This document shows, piece by piece, positions 24,419-33,164 of a stretch of 33,471 nt of DNA (the first letter of the stretch is position 1; every line of letters begins with the position of its first letter). Origin of the DNA: Terribium retamae (GTDB lineage: Bacteria; Pseudomonadota; Alphaproteobacteria; Rhizobiales; Rhizobiaceae); the NCBI RefSeq assembly GCF_022347545.1, contig NZ_JAKREW010000044.1, forward strand, positions 1-33,471, written 5' to 3'. The notes beneath the pieces are model-generated. The model was not told the origin of the DNA. It saw only the letters and a program-made list of their open reading frames with translations, and made no database searches. Made by a program: the position numbers and the translations under genes.

Positions 24419-25977
24419 CAGATGCCGCGCAAATCTGTGGCCGGATTGAACGGTCCGAAATCCATCGGCAGTGCGGGATATGGCGCCCAGGCAACGGTCC
24501 TTTTCTTGGCGTAAAAGCCTCCGTTGCTGTGCAGGATAATGAATGGCACCTGATCGGCGATGATGTCGAGCGATCGCTGCTGCAGTTTACGCCGCGCGTC
24601 GCTATCGGTGCTTTGCTCGAATTGGACACCGATCTGCTGGTACTCGGGCGAATTCCAGATCGCGAGCTTGTTTAGGCCGCCGCCAGGTCCGTATTGCCGC
24701 CACACCATTGCAGTCGGGTCGGGCCAGGCAGGTACGATAGACTCGTCCCACACGGCGCCGATTGGCTTCTGGTAGACTTGGCTGAAATTCTCCATCGGCT
24801 GGAGGGTGACGTTGAGGCCGACCGTTTTCCACATCTCGGCCAAAACCTGCGCTGTCAGCACCTGGTTGGGATACCAGTTATTGAGCAACCTGTAGGGGAT
24901 CGGTTCACCACCGTAACCGGAGGCCTTGACCAGCTCGGTCGCCCGTTTTGGGTCATAACCAACCGCTGGAAACTGCGGAATGTAGACGTCGCCGAAGATC
25001 GGATATTGCGCACCGTTCGGAACTGCAATGCGGTCGGCCCACAGCTGCTTGACGATCAACTCGCGATCTATGGCGAGGCTCATCGCTCTGCGAATGTTCG
25101 GGTCGGAGAGCCATGGGGCCGTGGTGTCGATCGCCAGAATCCGCATGTTAAGGATTGCCCCTCCCAGCAGGTCGAGCGCATCATTCGCCCCAATGGCATC
25201 GAACTGATCACGCGGCAAATCAGAGATCAGGTCGTAATCTCCAGCCAGCAAGCCGTTGACCCTCGATGCGCTCTCGGGAACGACACGAAACTCGATCCGC
25301 TGAAACGGTGGACGGCCGCCCCAGTAGTCATCGTGCGCTTCAAGGATCAGGCCGACATCCTTGCGGTTCTCTCTGATCTTGTAAGGTCCGGTTCCGATCG
25401 GAGCCTGAAACCAGGCTTGCCAACTTCCGGCCTTCTCGAATGCGGCCCTGCTTACGATCTGGCACGCCCAGGCTGCCAGCTTCTTCTCGAGCGCCGGATC
25501 CGGGGCCTTGGTTGTGATTTGAACAGTCCGGCCGTCCGTGGCGACAACATTGTCGATCGTGCGCTGGTATTGAGCAGCTACCGTGGCGCCCTTCCCCTCA
25601 GGTCCTTTACGGCGCGCTTCGCTCAGCGAAAAAACGACATCATCAGCGGTCATCGTCGAGCCGTCATGGAATTTGACATTCGGCCGCAGAGCGAATTCCA
25701 GCGTAGTCGGGTTCAGCATCCGCCAGCTTTGGGCGAGAGCCGGCACGACCTTCAAATTGTCGTTGTAGTCCAATCGCAACAGCCCGTCGTAGACATTGTA
25801 GAGCGTGCGCAAAGTCGGCGTATTGTTGGCCATGATCGGATCGGTGAAGTCGGGCTGGGCTGGCACGGCCACCACAATGCCGGGTCTGCCCTTGTCGGCC
25901 AGCGCGGGCCTGGCAAGGGCTGAAAGCGCGACACTCGCCGCCGCGGTCTTCATCAACGTCCTTCTGGTGATCGGCAT
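24418..25977 (-). CDS. Peptide/nickel-type ABC transporter binding protein (SBP_bac_5)
   Basis: This 519-residue extracytoplasmic protein begins MPITRRTLMKTAAASVALSA, a twin-arginine-like export signal. The mature part follows the DppA/OppA pattern (PALAQSWRMLNPTTLEFAL, RPNVKFHDGSTMTADDVVFS, ANIRRAMSLAID-like NIRRAMSLAIDRELIVKQLW). AGGA lies 9 bases before the ATG. It is 45 bases downstream of the second permease and overlaps the phosphoesterase gene by one base. The family carries peptides, nickel and many organic compounds, so the ligand is open; the coupled phosphoesterase suggests a phosphorus-containing ester. Confidence 0.92.
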   Translation of the reverse strand: MPITRRTLMKTAAASVALSALARPALADKGRPGIVVAVPAQPDFTDPIMANNTPTLRTLYNVYDGLLRLDYNDNLKVVPALAQSWRMLNPTTLEFALRPNVKFHDGSTMTADDVVFSLSEARRKGPEGKGATVAAQYQRTIDNVVATDGRTVQITTKAPDPALEKKLAAWACQIVSRAAFEKAGSWQAWFQAPIGTGPYKIRENRKDVGLILEAHDDYWGGRPPFQRIEFRVVPESASRVNGLLAGDYDLISDLPRDQFDAIGANDALDLLGGAILNMRILAIDTTAPWLSDPNIRRAMSLAIDRELIVKQLWADRIAVPNGAQYPIFGDVYIPQFPAVGYDPKRATELVKASGYGGEPIPYRLLNNWYPNQVLTAQVLAEMWKTVGLNVTLQPMENFSQVYQKPIGAVWDESIVPAWPDPTAMVWRQYGPGGGLNKLAIWNSPEYQQIGVQFEQSTDSDARRKLQQRSLDIIADQVPFIILHSNGGFYAKKRTVAWAPYPALPMDFGPFNPATDLRGI

Positions 25978-26022
25978 GGAAGCGCTCCTGCTGAGGTCAT
26001 TGTTTACGGAGATCGAGGCCGC

Positions 26023-26895
26023 CTATCGCAACCCGGTTCTTTCGAATCGATCGCGAAGCCAGTCCCCGAGAAGTGATACTGACAACGCCATCGTCGAAAT
26101 GGTCGCTGCAGGAATGATGAGAATCCATGGCGCGCTTGCGAGATAGTCTCGGCCGTAGCCGACCATCGAACCAAGCGACGTGGCGGGCGGCTGGACGCCG
26201 AGGCCCAGGAAACTCAATCCGCTTTCCACCAACACGATCTCGGGAAACGCGATGGTCATCGAGACAATCAGCGTCGCCATTACATTGGGGAGAATATGGA
26301 AGAGGTAGATCCGTACCGGGCTTGCCCCGAGTTGCCAGACCGCGCCAGCATACCCTTGGGCGTTGGCGCCGAGGGCCAGGCCGCGCGCGATGCGCGCATA
26401 GCGCTCCCAGCCGTGCAGGGCCAAAAGTCCCATGAAGATAGGCAGCGAGTTGCCTATGAAAGCCAGGATCGCCAAAGCCAGAATGAGGAACGGCATTGTC
26501 GCTTGGAAATCGACCAGTGCCAGGATTATCTGTTCGACCGTGCCTCGCATGTGCGCAGCCAGAAAGCCCAGCAACGTGCCCAGAACGGCGCCTAACAGGG
26601 TCGCGCCGCAAGCGATCAGGACACTCATCTGGATCGACACCAACAGGCGGGAAAGCAGATCGCGGCCGAGTTCGTCGGTTCCGAGGGGATGCGAAAGACT
26701 GCCACCAAATCCGATCGGCGGCGCCAACCGGTCGAGTAGATCTATTGCCGTGTGGTCATAGGGCGCCAGCCAAGGACCGAACAGACCCACCGCCAGCAGC
26801 AGCCCGAGCCATCCGATCGCGCAGCATATGCTCGCGGCAGGAAGGCGACGCGGTCCTATCCCAGCATGCTCTTCTTGTTTGACGGCGTCGCTCAC
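26023..26895 (-). CDS. Peptide/nickel-type ABC permease (DppC family)
   Basis: This 290-residue inner-membrane permease has the N-terminal extended arm of DppC proteins (GPWLAPYDHTAIDLLDRLAP, then HPLGTDELGRDLLSRLLVSI) and the EAA loop LGASPVRIYLFHILPNVMAT. Six hydrophobic segments are visible. The ATG lies four bases inside the end of the DppB-type gene, so they are coupled. It would form the heterodimeric channel with that permease. Confidence 0.93.
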   Translation of the reverse strand: MSDAVKQEEHAGIGPRRLPAASICCAIGWLGLLLAVGLFGPWLAPYDHTAIDLLDRLAPPIGFGGSLSHPLGTDELGRDLLSRLLVSIQMSVLIACGATLLGAVLGTLLGFLAAHMRGTVEQIILALVDFQATMPFLILALAILAFIGNSLPIFMGLLALHGWERYARIARGLALGANAQGYAGAVWQLGASPVRIYLFHILPNVMATLIVSMTIAFPEIVLVESGLSFLGLGVQPPATSLGSMVGYGRDYLASAPWILIIPAATISTMALSVSLLGDWLRDRFERTGLR

Positions 26896-27824
26896 GCGCC
26901 ACCTCTATTAGCCGAGGCGCGGAGGCGCGGATCAAACAGACTGTAGAGGATATCGGTGGCGATGTTTGCGGCGATCATCGTTGCCGCCACGAAAAACAAT
27001 AGGCATTGAACCACGGCCAGGTCACGGCTCGCGACCGACGCGACGAGCAAACGACCGACACCCGGCCAGGAGAACACGTTTTCGACGACCACGGCGCCGG
27101 CGATGAGCTGTCCGACGAGGAACCCCAGGATCGTCACCATAGGAATGGCGGCATTCGGCAAGGCGTGGCACAAGATCGTCTGCCACCAGGGCACACCTTT
27201 CGCACTCGCTGTACGGACATAGGGTCGGTCCAGGACCTCAAGCAGCGCAGCGCGGGTATAACGGGCAAGCGTTGCAGCGCTACCTACGCCGAGTGTTACG
27301 ATCGGAAGGATCGCATTCGTCCAACGTTGGGCTCCGCCCGATGGCAGGACGCCGAACCACACTGAAAACACGAGCACGAGCAGGAGGCCCAAGACGAAAG
27401 ACGGAACTGTGAACCCAGCAACCGCACCCAACATTATGCTACGGTCCAGGCGGCTGTTTGGATTGAATGCGGCGCATATGCCAGCAGTAACGCCGATCAT
27501 GATGCTGAGCATGAGGGCTGGAACGGTTATTGCCAGCGTGATTGGAATGCGCTCAGCGACAACGGTGAATGCATCGCGCCCATCGCGCATCGACATTCCA
27601 AGATCGCCACTGAATATGGTGCGAAGATAGTTGAAGTACTGAACGAGAATAGGCTCGTCGAGGCCCCAGGACTGTCGAAAGGCCAACAGTGCTTCAGGTG
27701 GCGCTTCATTGGTGAGAATGGCCAGTGCTGGGTCGCCTGACAGTCGAAGCACGACAAAGGCGAAGCTGACGACTATCAAGATGGTGAGCAAGGCGCGTGC
27801 CAACCGTACGACCAGGAACGTCAT
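26892..27824 (-). CDS. Peptide/nickel-type ABC permease (DppB family)
   Basis: This 310-residue permease opens FLVVRLARALLTILIVVSFA and shows DppB landmarks: LRLSGDPALAILTNEAPPEA, a six-segment membrane region and the EAA loop YVRTASAKGVPWWQTILCHA followed by LPNA. Its start overlaps the upstream ATPase stop by four bases and its stop overlaps the DppC start by four bases. The chain of four-base overlaps through the operon indicates tightly coupled translation. Confidence 0.93.
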   Translation of the reverse strand: MTFLVVRLARALLTILIVVSFAFVVLRLSGDPALAILTNEAPPEALLAFRQSWGLDEPILVQYFNYLRTIFSGDLGMSMRDGRDAFTVVAERIPITLAITVPALMLSIMIGVTAGICAAFNPNSRLDRSIMLGAVAGFTVPSFVLGLLLVLVFSVWFGVLPSGGAQRWTNAILPIVTLGVGSAATLARYTRAALLEVLDRPYVRTASAKGVPWWQTILCHALPNAAIPMVTILGFLVGQLIAGAVVVENVFSWPGVGRLLVASVASRDLAVVQCLLFFVAATMIAANIATDILYSLFDPRLRASANRGGA

Positions 27825-28828
27825 GCGACTGGCCTTGCGATGGAGGCTGGCTCACCGCCCGGATGCAACAAATGGCACGCCACGCGATGGGAGGGGTTGG
27901 AAACGGGAAGAAGGGTTGGAGCTGTATGATTACAAGCGTGGACGGCGCCTGCGCAGCGAGGCTGAAATGCGCACCCAGGCCGCCGTTGTGTAGGGCTTGG
28001 CGGCTCGCCCCTCAGCAGAATGCGGTTCGGGCTCAATCCGCCGACACCCGGTACGGATGAAATCAATGCCTGGGTGTATGGGTGGCGTGGCGCCTCCAGG
28101 ACCTGCTTCGCCGGTCCCTCCTCGACGATGCTGCCAAGATACATCACAGCCACGCGGTCGCTGACGCGCCGCAGCGCGCGCAAATCATGGCTTATGAAGA
28201 GGATCGCCACGCCTGAGGCCGACTGGATTTCGGCAAAAAGGTCAAGAACCTGCGCCTGGATCAGCATATCCAATGCAGAAGTAGGTTCGTCGCACACCAA
28301 CAGATCCGGCGATGTCGCCAGTGCCCGTGCCAGCACGGCGCGCTGTCGCTGGCCACCTGACAATTCGCCGGGCAGTCGTCGTCCCTGCGCAGCCGTGAGG
28401 CCGACCGCGTTCAACAGGTCGCCCACGCGCTTGTTCATTTGTGCCTGCGATCCGAATTTATGAATGATCAGCGGCTCGCGAATCTGTGCAGCGATCGGAA
28501 GCAAGCGATCCAATGCCGACAGTGGATCCTGGAACACCATCTGCATCCGCGCCCGAGACCGACGCCATTCTGCGCTCCCGGCTCGGGCGAGAGGACTTCC
28601 ATCGAATTCTACGGAGCCACTATCGGCAATCTCAAGGCCGAGGATCAGGCGTCCGAGGGTGGATTTGCCGCACCCAGATTCGCCTACAAGGCCTAGTGTT
28701 TCGCCGCGTGCAAGCTTCAGTGAAACACCGTTGACTGCATACACTGGGTGCGACTCGCCAATCAGCCGCCTGCGCGAGCCATAGGTTTTTATGAGGTCTC
28801 GCGCCTCGATGAGCGGAATCCCCGTCAT
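27821..28828 (-). CDS. Peptide/nickel-type ABC ATPase (DppF/OppF family)
   Basis: This 335-residue ATPase carries Walker A GESGCGKST, Q-loop MVFQDPLSALDRL, signature ELSGGQRQR and Walker B LLVCDEPTSALD. The C-terminal oligopeptide/dipeptide extension has the expected Cys cluster in GCAFQPRCAGAVHACNH. It is the second of two ATPases, overlapping the first by four bases and the DppB gene by four bases. Confidence 0.94.
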   Translation of the reverse strand: MTGIPLIEARDLIKTYGSRRRLIGESHPVYAVNGVSLKLARGETLGLVGESGCGKSTLGRLILGLEIADSGSVEFDGSPLARAGSAEWRRSRARMQMVFQDPLSALDRLLPIAAQIREPLIIHKFGSQAQMNKRVGDLLNAVGLTAAQGRRLPGELSGGQRQRAVLARALATSPDLLVCDEPTSALDMLIQAQVLDLFAEIQSASGVAILFISHDLRALRRVSDRVAVMYLGSIVEEGPAKQVLEAPRHPYTQALISSVPGVGGLSPNRILLRGEPPSPTQRRPGCAFQPRCAGAVHACNHTAPTLLPVSNPSHRVACHLLHPGGEPASIARPVA

Positions 28829-29844
28829 GCGGCGTTTTCAATTGCGGCGCGGACCGGTGCAGGGCCAGGAGATTCGGCGTGATCCGTTAGATGCCCGCCC
28901 AGATTCCAGGCCGGTGCCGCTGCGACCAGTCGCTTCGTGTAAGAATGCTTCGGCGACGTGTGGAGATCCCTAACGGAAATCTCTTCGACCACCATGCCTG
29001 CGTCCATGACGTAGGTTCGCTCGCAAACATCAGAGATGACACCGAGGTCATGCGAAATCATGACAAGCGCCATCCCCGTCTCCCGCCGCAGCGTCCGCAA
29101 TAGGTCGAGGATTTGAGCTTGAATGGTGACGTCGAGACCGGTCGTCGGCTCATCAGCGATCAGGATCGCTGGCTGCGCGGCCAGCGCCATGGCGATCATC
29201 ACACGCTGGTTCTGACCACCTGAAAGCTCGAATGGATAGGAGCCAAGACGTCGCCTGGCTTCCGGAATCCCAACCAGATCGAGCAATCGTTTCGCTTCAT
29301 CCTGCGCCGACTGGCCAACCATGCCGCGATGCAGCTGAAGAACCTCAGCGATTTGCCAACCGACGCTACGAACGGGATTGAGCGCAGCTGCGGCATCTTG
29401 AAACACGATCCCGATTGTTCCGCCGCGGAGTCGCTCCAGACTCGTGCGTGGTGCACCAAGTATCTCGCTTCCACGAAGCAGAACGCTCCCGCCAATTTGT
29501 GCGGTTTTCGGCAAAAGCCCCATCGCCGCAAGCCAGGTTATCGACTTGCCACTTCCGCTTCCGCCGATCAAGCCGACGCTTTCGCCAGGTTCTATCGCAA
29601 GATCGATGCCGCGCAGGATTCGCGTGTCGCCAAAGGTGACGGTCAGATTTCGAATGTCGATCAACGGCACAGTGTCTAGCGCTCGTTGGGGGCCATTCCC
29701 CGCAATCTCCCGCTTCCGGTTTGCCTCCGGCATGACTGACCGGAAAGTCGGCCGAGGATGCTCCAGTCGGCAGATATTCGCCTCAACGTCCGCGGCAAGC
29801 AGATCAGGCCGCCGGTCGGAAGAATGTGCCGTCAAACTTTGCAT
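28825..29844 (-). CDS. Peptide/nickel-type ABC ATPase (DppD/OppD family)
   Basis: This 339-residue ATPase is the first gene of the importer operon. Motifs are Walker A GGSGSGKS, Q-loop IVFQDAAAALNPV, signature ELSGGQNQR and Walker B ILIADEPTTGLD. I kept the ATG at 29844 because GAGG lies 8 bases upstream; this gives a 60-residue polar extension before the usual family start, and an internal ATG at 29733 is the alternative. The C-terminus is shorter than DppD and lacks a clear Cys-rich tail. It is divergent from the LysR gene. Confidence 0.91.
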   Translation of the reverse strand: MQSLTAHSSDRRPDLLAADVEANICRLEHPRPTFRSVMPEANRKREIAGNGPQRALDTVPLIDIRNLTVTFGDTRILRGIDLAIEPGESVGLIGGSGSGKSITWLAAMGLLPKTAQIGGSVLLRGSEILGAPRTSLERLRGGTIGIVFQDAAAALNPVRSVGWQIAEVLQLHRGMVGQSAQDEAKRLLDLVGIPEARRRLGSYPFELSGGQNQRVMIAMALAAQPAILIADEPTTGLDVTIQAQILDLLRTLRRETGMALVMISHDLGVISDVCERTYVMDAGMVVEEISVRDLHTSPKHSYTKRLVAAAPAWNLGGHLTDHAESPGPAPVRAAIENAA

Positions 29845-29998
29845 GTTGTGCGCCTCGAATTCGGCATTTGCCGCTTCTCATCAGGCCTCGCCGCATAGCC
29901 TCAAAGCTGGCGATTGCGGATTTGATTCGTACCGTGGGGTCGGGGCCTTGTTGATGGCTGTGGGCTATCGGCCTGCTGTTACGCTCCTGTGACAATCA

Positions 29999-30035
29999 TC
30001 GAATAATTCGAACCAAATGCGATCCAATGTGATCG
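29999..30035. promoter_or_regulatory. Candidate LysR operator dyads between the importer operon and the LysR gene
   Basis: A perfect palindrome TCGAAT-A-ATTCGA at 29999-30011 fits the T-N11-A box of LysR sites. A second dyad CGATC-N6-GATCG follows at 30020-30035. They lie in the region between divergent genes and would fall within the coding sequence if LysR translation began at 30017, which favours the later start. Binding is not shown. Confidence 0.5.
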
Positions 30036-30082
30036 GCCCCGTTTTCAGAAAGAGACGTATTTTGCCCGAGGGACAAGAATCG

Positions 30083-30985
30083 TTGCCGCTCAATTCCGTG
30101 CGGGCCTTTGCCGTGATTGCGCGCGAGAAGAGCGTGACCCGCGCCGCGGTCGTGCTGGGAGTCGCGCAAAGCGCGGTAAGCAGACATTTGGCCGTGCTTG
30201 AGGACTACCTTGGATCCAAACTCGTCGAACGGCGAGGACGTAATTCCGAACTGACCGCGTTCGGAAGGCTCTTCGCAACGGCCGTCAGTGAGCCGCTCGA
30301 CACGATCTATTTTACAGCGCAGCGCATGAAGCGCCGCCAAACGGATCTGAACCGCATTCTGGTCCGAACGTCGCTGCCGACCTTCGCTTCGACACTTCTC
30401 ATCCCGAATATACAGGCGTTCTCAACTGAAGCCGGTGGTGCAGTGGTCGACGTCATCACCACACTCTCCCAACCGACGTCCGCAGACAATTTCGACGTGC
30501 TGATTACGCGCGATCTGGCACTGGCGGAGCCTTCCGACAGATGGGTCCTGCTCAACGAGGATCTGGTTTGCGTCGGGTCTCCCCGGCAGGTGGCCGGCAA
30601 GGAGATCGATATCGTGACGCGCGTTCCGATCGTTTCCATCACCTCGCGTCCCGATGCCCTTCCTACCTGGCTGCGGGGAATGGATATCAAACAGGACGAC
30701 ATAAAATTAGGCGCTCGATACGACCATCACTATCTCGCGCTTCCCGCGATAGCACATGGGAAAAGCCTGCTGGTCACGCCAGAGGTCCTCGTACGCGACC
30801 TGATCCAGCAGGGATTGCTCGAGATCGTCAAAGGCACCCGCACGCCGAGCGGGATGCAGTATCACGCCCATGCAGTGGACCGCAGTCAAAATCTGGACCT
30901 GGCGCGGATGTTCTGCAGGTGGCTCGTACGCCTTTGCAAAGAGAATCCGGGAAAACCGAAATCGCGTGGCGTCGTATCGAAATAG
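30083..30985 (+). CDS. LysR-family transcriptional regulator, probable PalR-type
   Basis: This protein of about 300 residues has the N-terminal LysR winged helix (LNSVRAFAVIAREKSVTRAA, then LGVAQSAVSRHLAVLEDYLG) and a substrate-binding domain. I prefer the TTG at 30083, with GAGGGA nine bases upstream and typical spacing to the helix; an ATG at 30017 is the alternative but has no ribosome site and overlaps two dyads. It lies between a divergent importer operon and, 94 bases downstream, an aminotransferase-phosphonopyruvate hydrolase pair. In Variovorax sp. Pal2 a LysR-type PalR activates the same two functions in response to phosphonoalanine, so a like role is probable. Confidence 0.87.
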   Translation: MPLNSVRAFAVIAREKSVTRAAVVLGVAQSAVSRHLAVLEDYLGSKLVERRGRNSELTAFGRLFATAVSEPLDTIYFTAQRMKRRQTDLNRILVRTSLPTFASTLLIPNIQAFSTEAGGAVVDVITTLSQPTSADNFDVLITRDLALAEPSDRWVLLNEDLVCVGSPRQVAGKEIDIVTRVPIVSITSRPDALPTWLRGMDIKQDDIKLGARYDHHYLALPAIAHGKSLLVTPEVLVRDLIQQGLLEIVKGTRTPSGMQYHAHAVDRSQNLDLARMFCRWLVRLCKENPGKPKSRGVVSK

Positions 30986-31079
30986 TCGATGAATGGCATT
31001 CAGTTGCTAGATGGCCGGAGTTGATCGACAAAAACAAAATGCTGCAGACCGGCCCCGACATGAAGTTGAGGCATCTGCA

Positions 31080-32279
31080 GTGACGATACTTTCAAACCGG
31101 CTCCAGGTTGTCCGGCCGTCCGAGACCAAGGCGATGACCGCTCGCGCTACCGCTTTGAGGAACAGCGGAGTCAACGTCATTGTTCTCAGCCAGGGCGAGC
31201 CGGATTTCCCGACACCGACTTCAATTCGCGACGCCGGTGTGCGCGCTATTGGGGAAGGCTTGACGCGCTATACGGCTGTCGCCGGCATCGTACCGCTGCG
31301 GGAGGCAATCTGCGCCAAGCTACGCCGCGACTATGGGCTAGACTACAGCACCGACCAGATAACCGTCGGCTGCGGCGCCAAGCAGGTTATCTTCAATGCG
31401 CTTTATGCCAGCCTCGATGCCGGCGATGAAGCCATCATACCAACTCCTTGCTGGGTTTCTTACCCGGACATGGTCGCTTTGGCGGGCGGAACAGCGGTGC
31501 TGGCACCGTGCGACCCCCAAAACGGGTTCAAGCTGAAGCCGGAAACGCTGGCCGCCGCTATCACCAAACGCACCAAATGGCTGATACTGAATTCACCGTG
31601 TAATCCGACTGGCGCTGTCTATTCTGCAGCCGAACTCGCCGCGTTGGCGCAAGTGCTGCGAGATCACCCGCGCGTCCACGTCCTTTCGGACGACATCTAC
31701 GAAAAGCTTGTCTACGATGTTCCATTCGCCGCAGTTCTTTCAATTGCCCCAGATCTTTTCGAGCGGGTTTTGATTGTAAACGGCGTCTCGAAGGCAAACG
31801 CGATGACGGGCTGGCGGGTGGGTTATGCGGCCGGGCCGGAGCGCCTCATCAGGGCCATGAACACTATCCAGGGCCAGACTTCATCGCATACGAGCTCGAT
31901 CTCTCAATATGCTGCGGTTGAAGCTATCGGCGGCGACCAACACCACGTGGTGGATTTCGTGGCCGAGTTTCGAAAGCGGCGTGACCTTGTCGTCGGCTTG
32001 CTCGCTCGTGCGCCTGGCCTGAGCTGTTCCGTCCCGGATGGCGCCTTCTACGCCTTTCCATCATGTGCCGGTTTGATTGGCAAGCGTACATCGCAGGGCA
32101 AGGTCATCGCCACCGACATCGATTTCACGGACTACCTTCTCGACCAGTTCGGTGTTGCAGCGGTGCCGGGATCGGCCTTTCTCGCACCGTCGTTTCTGCG
32201 GATCTCATACGCCTCGTCGCAGACCGAACTCGATCTGGCTTGCAAACGCATCATCCATGCGTGCGAAGCACTGACTTAA
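31080..32279 (+). CDS. palB: Class I PLP aminotransferase, probable phosphonoalanine aminotransferase
   Basis: This 399-residue aspartate-aminotransferase-family enzyme has NPTG at 175-178, SDDIYEKL near 203-210, the PLP lysine Lys238 in NGVSKANAMTGWRVGYA, and a C-terminal LRISYA with the carboxylate Arg. The GTG at 31080 is preceded by GAGG at 8 bases; an ATG at 31011 would add 23 unlike residues. It ends 12 bases before the phosphonopyruvate hydrolase gene. By analogy with PalB it would convert phosphonoalanine to phosphonopyruvate with pyruvate or 2-oxoglutarate as acceptor. The assignment depends on the neighbour; sequence alone says aspartate/aromatic-type aminotransferase. Confidence 0.88.
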   Translation: MTILSNRLQVVRPSETKAMTARATALRNSGVNVIVLSQGEPDFPTPTSIRDAGVRAIGEGLTRYTAVAGIVPLREAICAKLRRDYGLDYSTDQITVGCGAKQVIFNALYASLDAGDEAIIPTPCWVSYPDMVALAGGTAVLAPCDPQNGFKLKPETLAAAITKRTKWLILNSPCNPTGAVYSAAELAALAQVLRDHPRVHVLSDDIYEKLVYDVPFAAVLSIAPDLFERVLIVNGVSKANAMTGWRVGYAAGPERLIRAMNTIQGQTSSHTSSISQYAAVEAIGGDQHHVVDFVAEFRKRRDLVVGLLARAPGLSCSVPDGAFYAFPSCAGLIGKRTSQGKVIATDIDFTDYLLDQFGVAAVPGSAFLAPSFLRISYASSQTELDLACKRIIHACEALT

Positions 32280-32291
32280 AAGGACCTCACG

Positions 32292-33164
32292 ATGACCAAA
32301 GCGACCTCGTTACGCCGCGCGATGGCCGAGCGGGGCCTGGTTCACGTCATGGCTACTCATAGTCCGTTGTCGGCGATCCTTGCCGAGCAGGCCGGGTTCG
32401 ACGGATTGTGGGCATCAGGCTTCGAGCTCTCGGCTCTCTACGGCCTTCCAGACATGAGCCTGATCTCGATGACCCAGCATATTGAGATGCTTCGAGCCAT
32501 TGCCGGCAGAACCTCTCTGCCGATTGTCGCCGACGTCGACACCGGATACGGCAACGCGATCAACGTCATTCACACTGTACGGGAATACGAGCGGGCCGGC
32601 GCAAGCGCGGTCGTCATTGAAGACAAGTCGTTCCCGAAGGTCACAAGTCTCGCGGTTGACGGTCATCACGATCTGGTTCGCACCGAAGAATTCCAGGGCA
32701 AGATCGAAGCTGCCCTTGCCACGCGATCGGACCCTGACTTCCTGGTCATTGCGCGCACCGAAGCGCTGATTGCCGGACTGGGGGAGGAAGAAGCCCTCTC
32801 CCGCGCCCGCGCCTACGAGCAAGCCGGCGCCGACATGATCTTGATCCACTCGAAGAAGCAGCATCCCGGCGAGATCGAGAGCTTTTCAAAGGCCTGGGAT
32901 GGCGACATCCCGCTCGTCATTGTCCCCAATGCCTATCCCGAACTCAGCAGCGACCATATCCGCGCGCTCGGCAATATCCGCATGGTCATCTACGGCAACT
33001 ACGCGATCCGCGCCGCCGCTACCGCCATGAAGGACACCTTCCACCGCGTGATCGCGGACGGCGGCGTCCAACACGTCCATCGAAGCCTGTTGCCTGTTGA
33101 CGAAATATTTCGATTGCAGGGAATGGAGGATGTCCGCGCTGACGAGCGACGTTATCTACGCTAG
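32292..33164 (+). CDS. palA: Phosphonopyruvate hydrolase
   Basis: This 290-residue PEP mutase/isocitrate lyase superfamily enzyme would cleave the C-P bond of phosphonopyruvate to give pyruvate and phosphate. The loop EDKSFPKVTSL covers residues 110-120, with Thr118 at the same number and place as the Thr118 that separates Variovorax phosphonopyruvate hydrolase from PEP mutase (Asn). Other shared features are DVDTGYGN (81-88), LIARTEALIAGLGEEEAL-like VIARTEALIAGLGEEEAL, and the C-terminal FRLQGMEDVRADERRYL. AAGGA lies 7 bases before the ATG. With the upstream aminotransferase it forms a two-step phosphonoalanine degradation route. PEP mutase activity is made unlikely by the Thr and Leu in the loop. 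Confidence 0.93.
   Translation: MTKATSLRRAMAERGLVHVMATHSPLSAILAEQAGFDGLWASGFELSALYGLPDMSLISMTQHIEMLRAIAGRTSLPIVADVDTGYGNAINVIHTVREYERAGASAVVIEDKSFPKVTSLAVDGHHDLVRTEEFQGKIEAALATRSDPDFLVIARTEALIAGLGEEEALSRARAYEQAGADMILIHSKKQHPGEIESFSKAWDGDIPLVIVPNAYPELSSDHIRALGNIRMVIYGNYAIRAAATAMKDTFHRVIADGGVQHVHRSLLPVDEIFRLQGMEDVRADERRYLR

Noticed and set aside
24694..25923. Long plus-strand open frame of 409 codons
   Set aside because: It is a shadow of the DppA-type binding protein on the opposite strand.
32292..33164. A second PEP mutase or a methylisocitrate lyase
   Set aside because: The loop EDKSFPKVTSL has the hydrolase Thr, and the methylisocitrate lyase KRCG-type active-site loop is absent.
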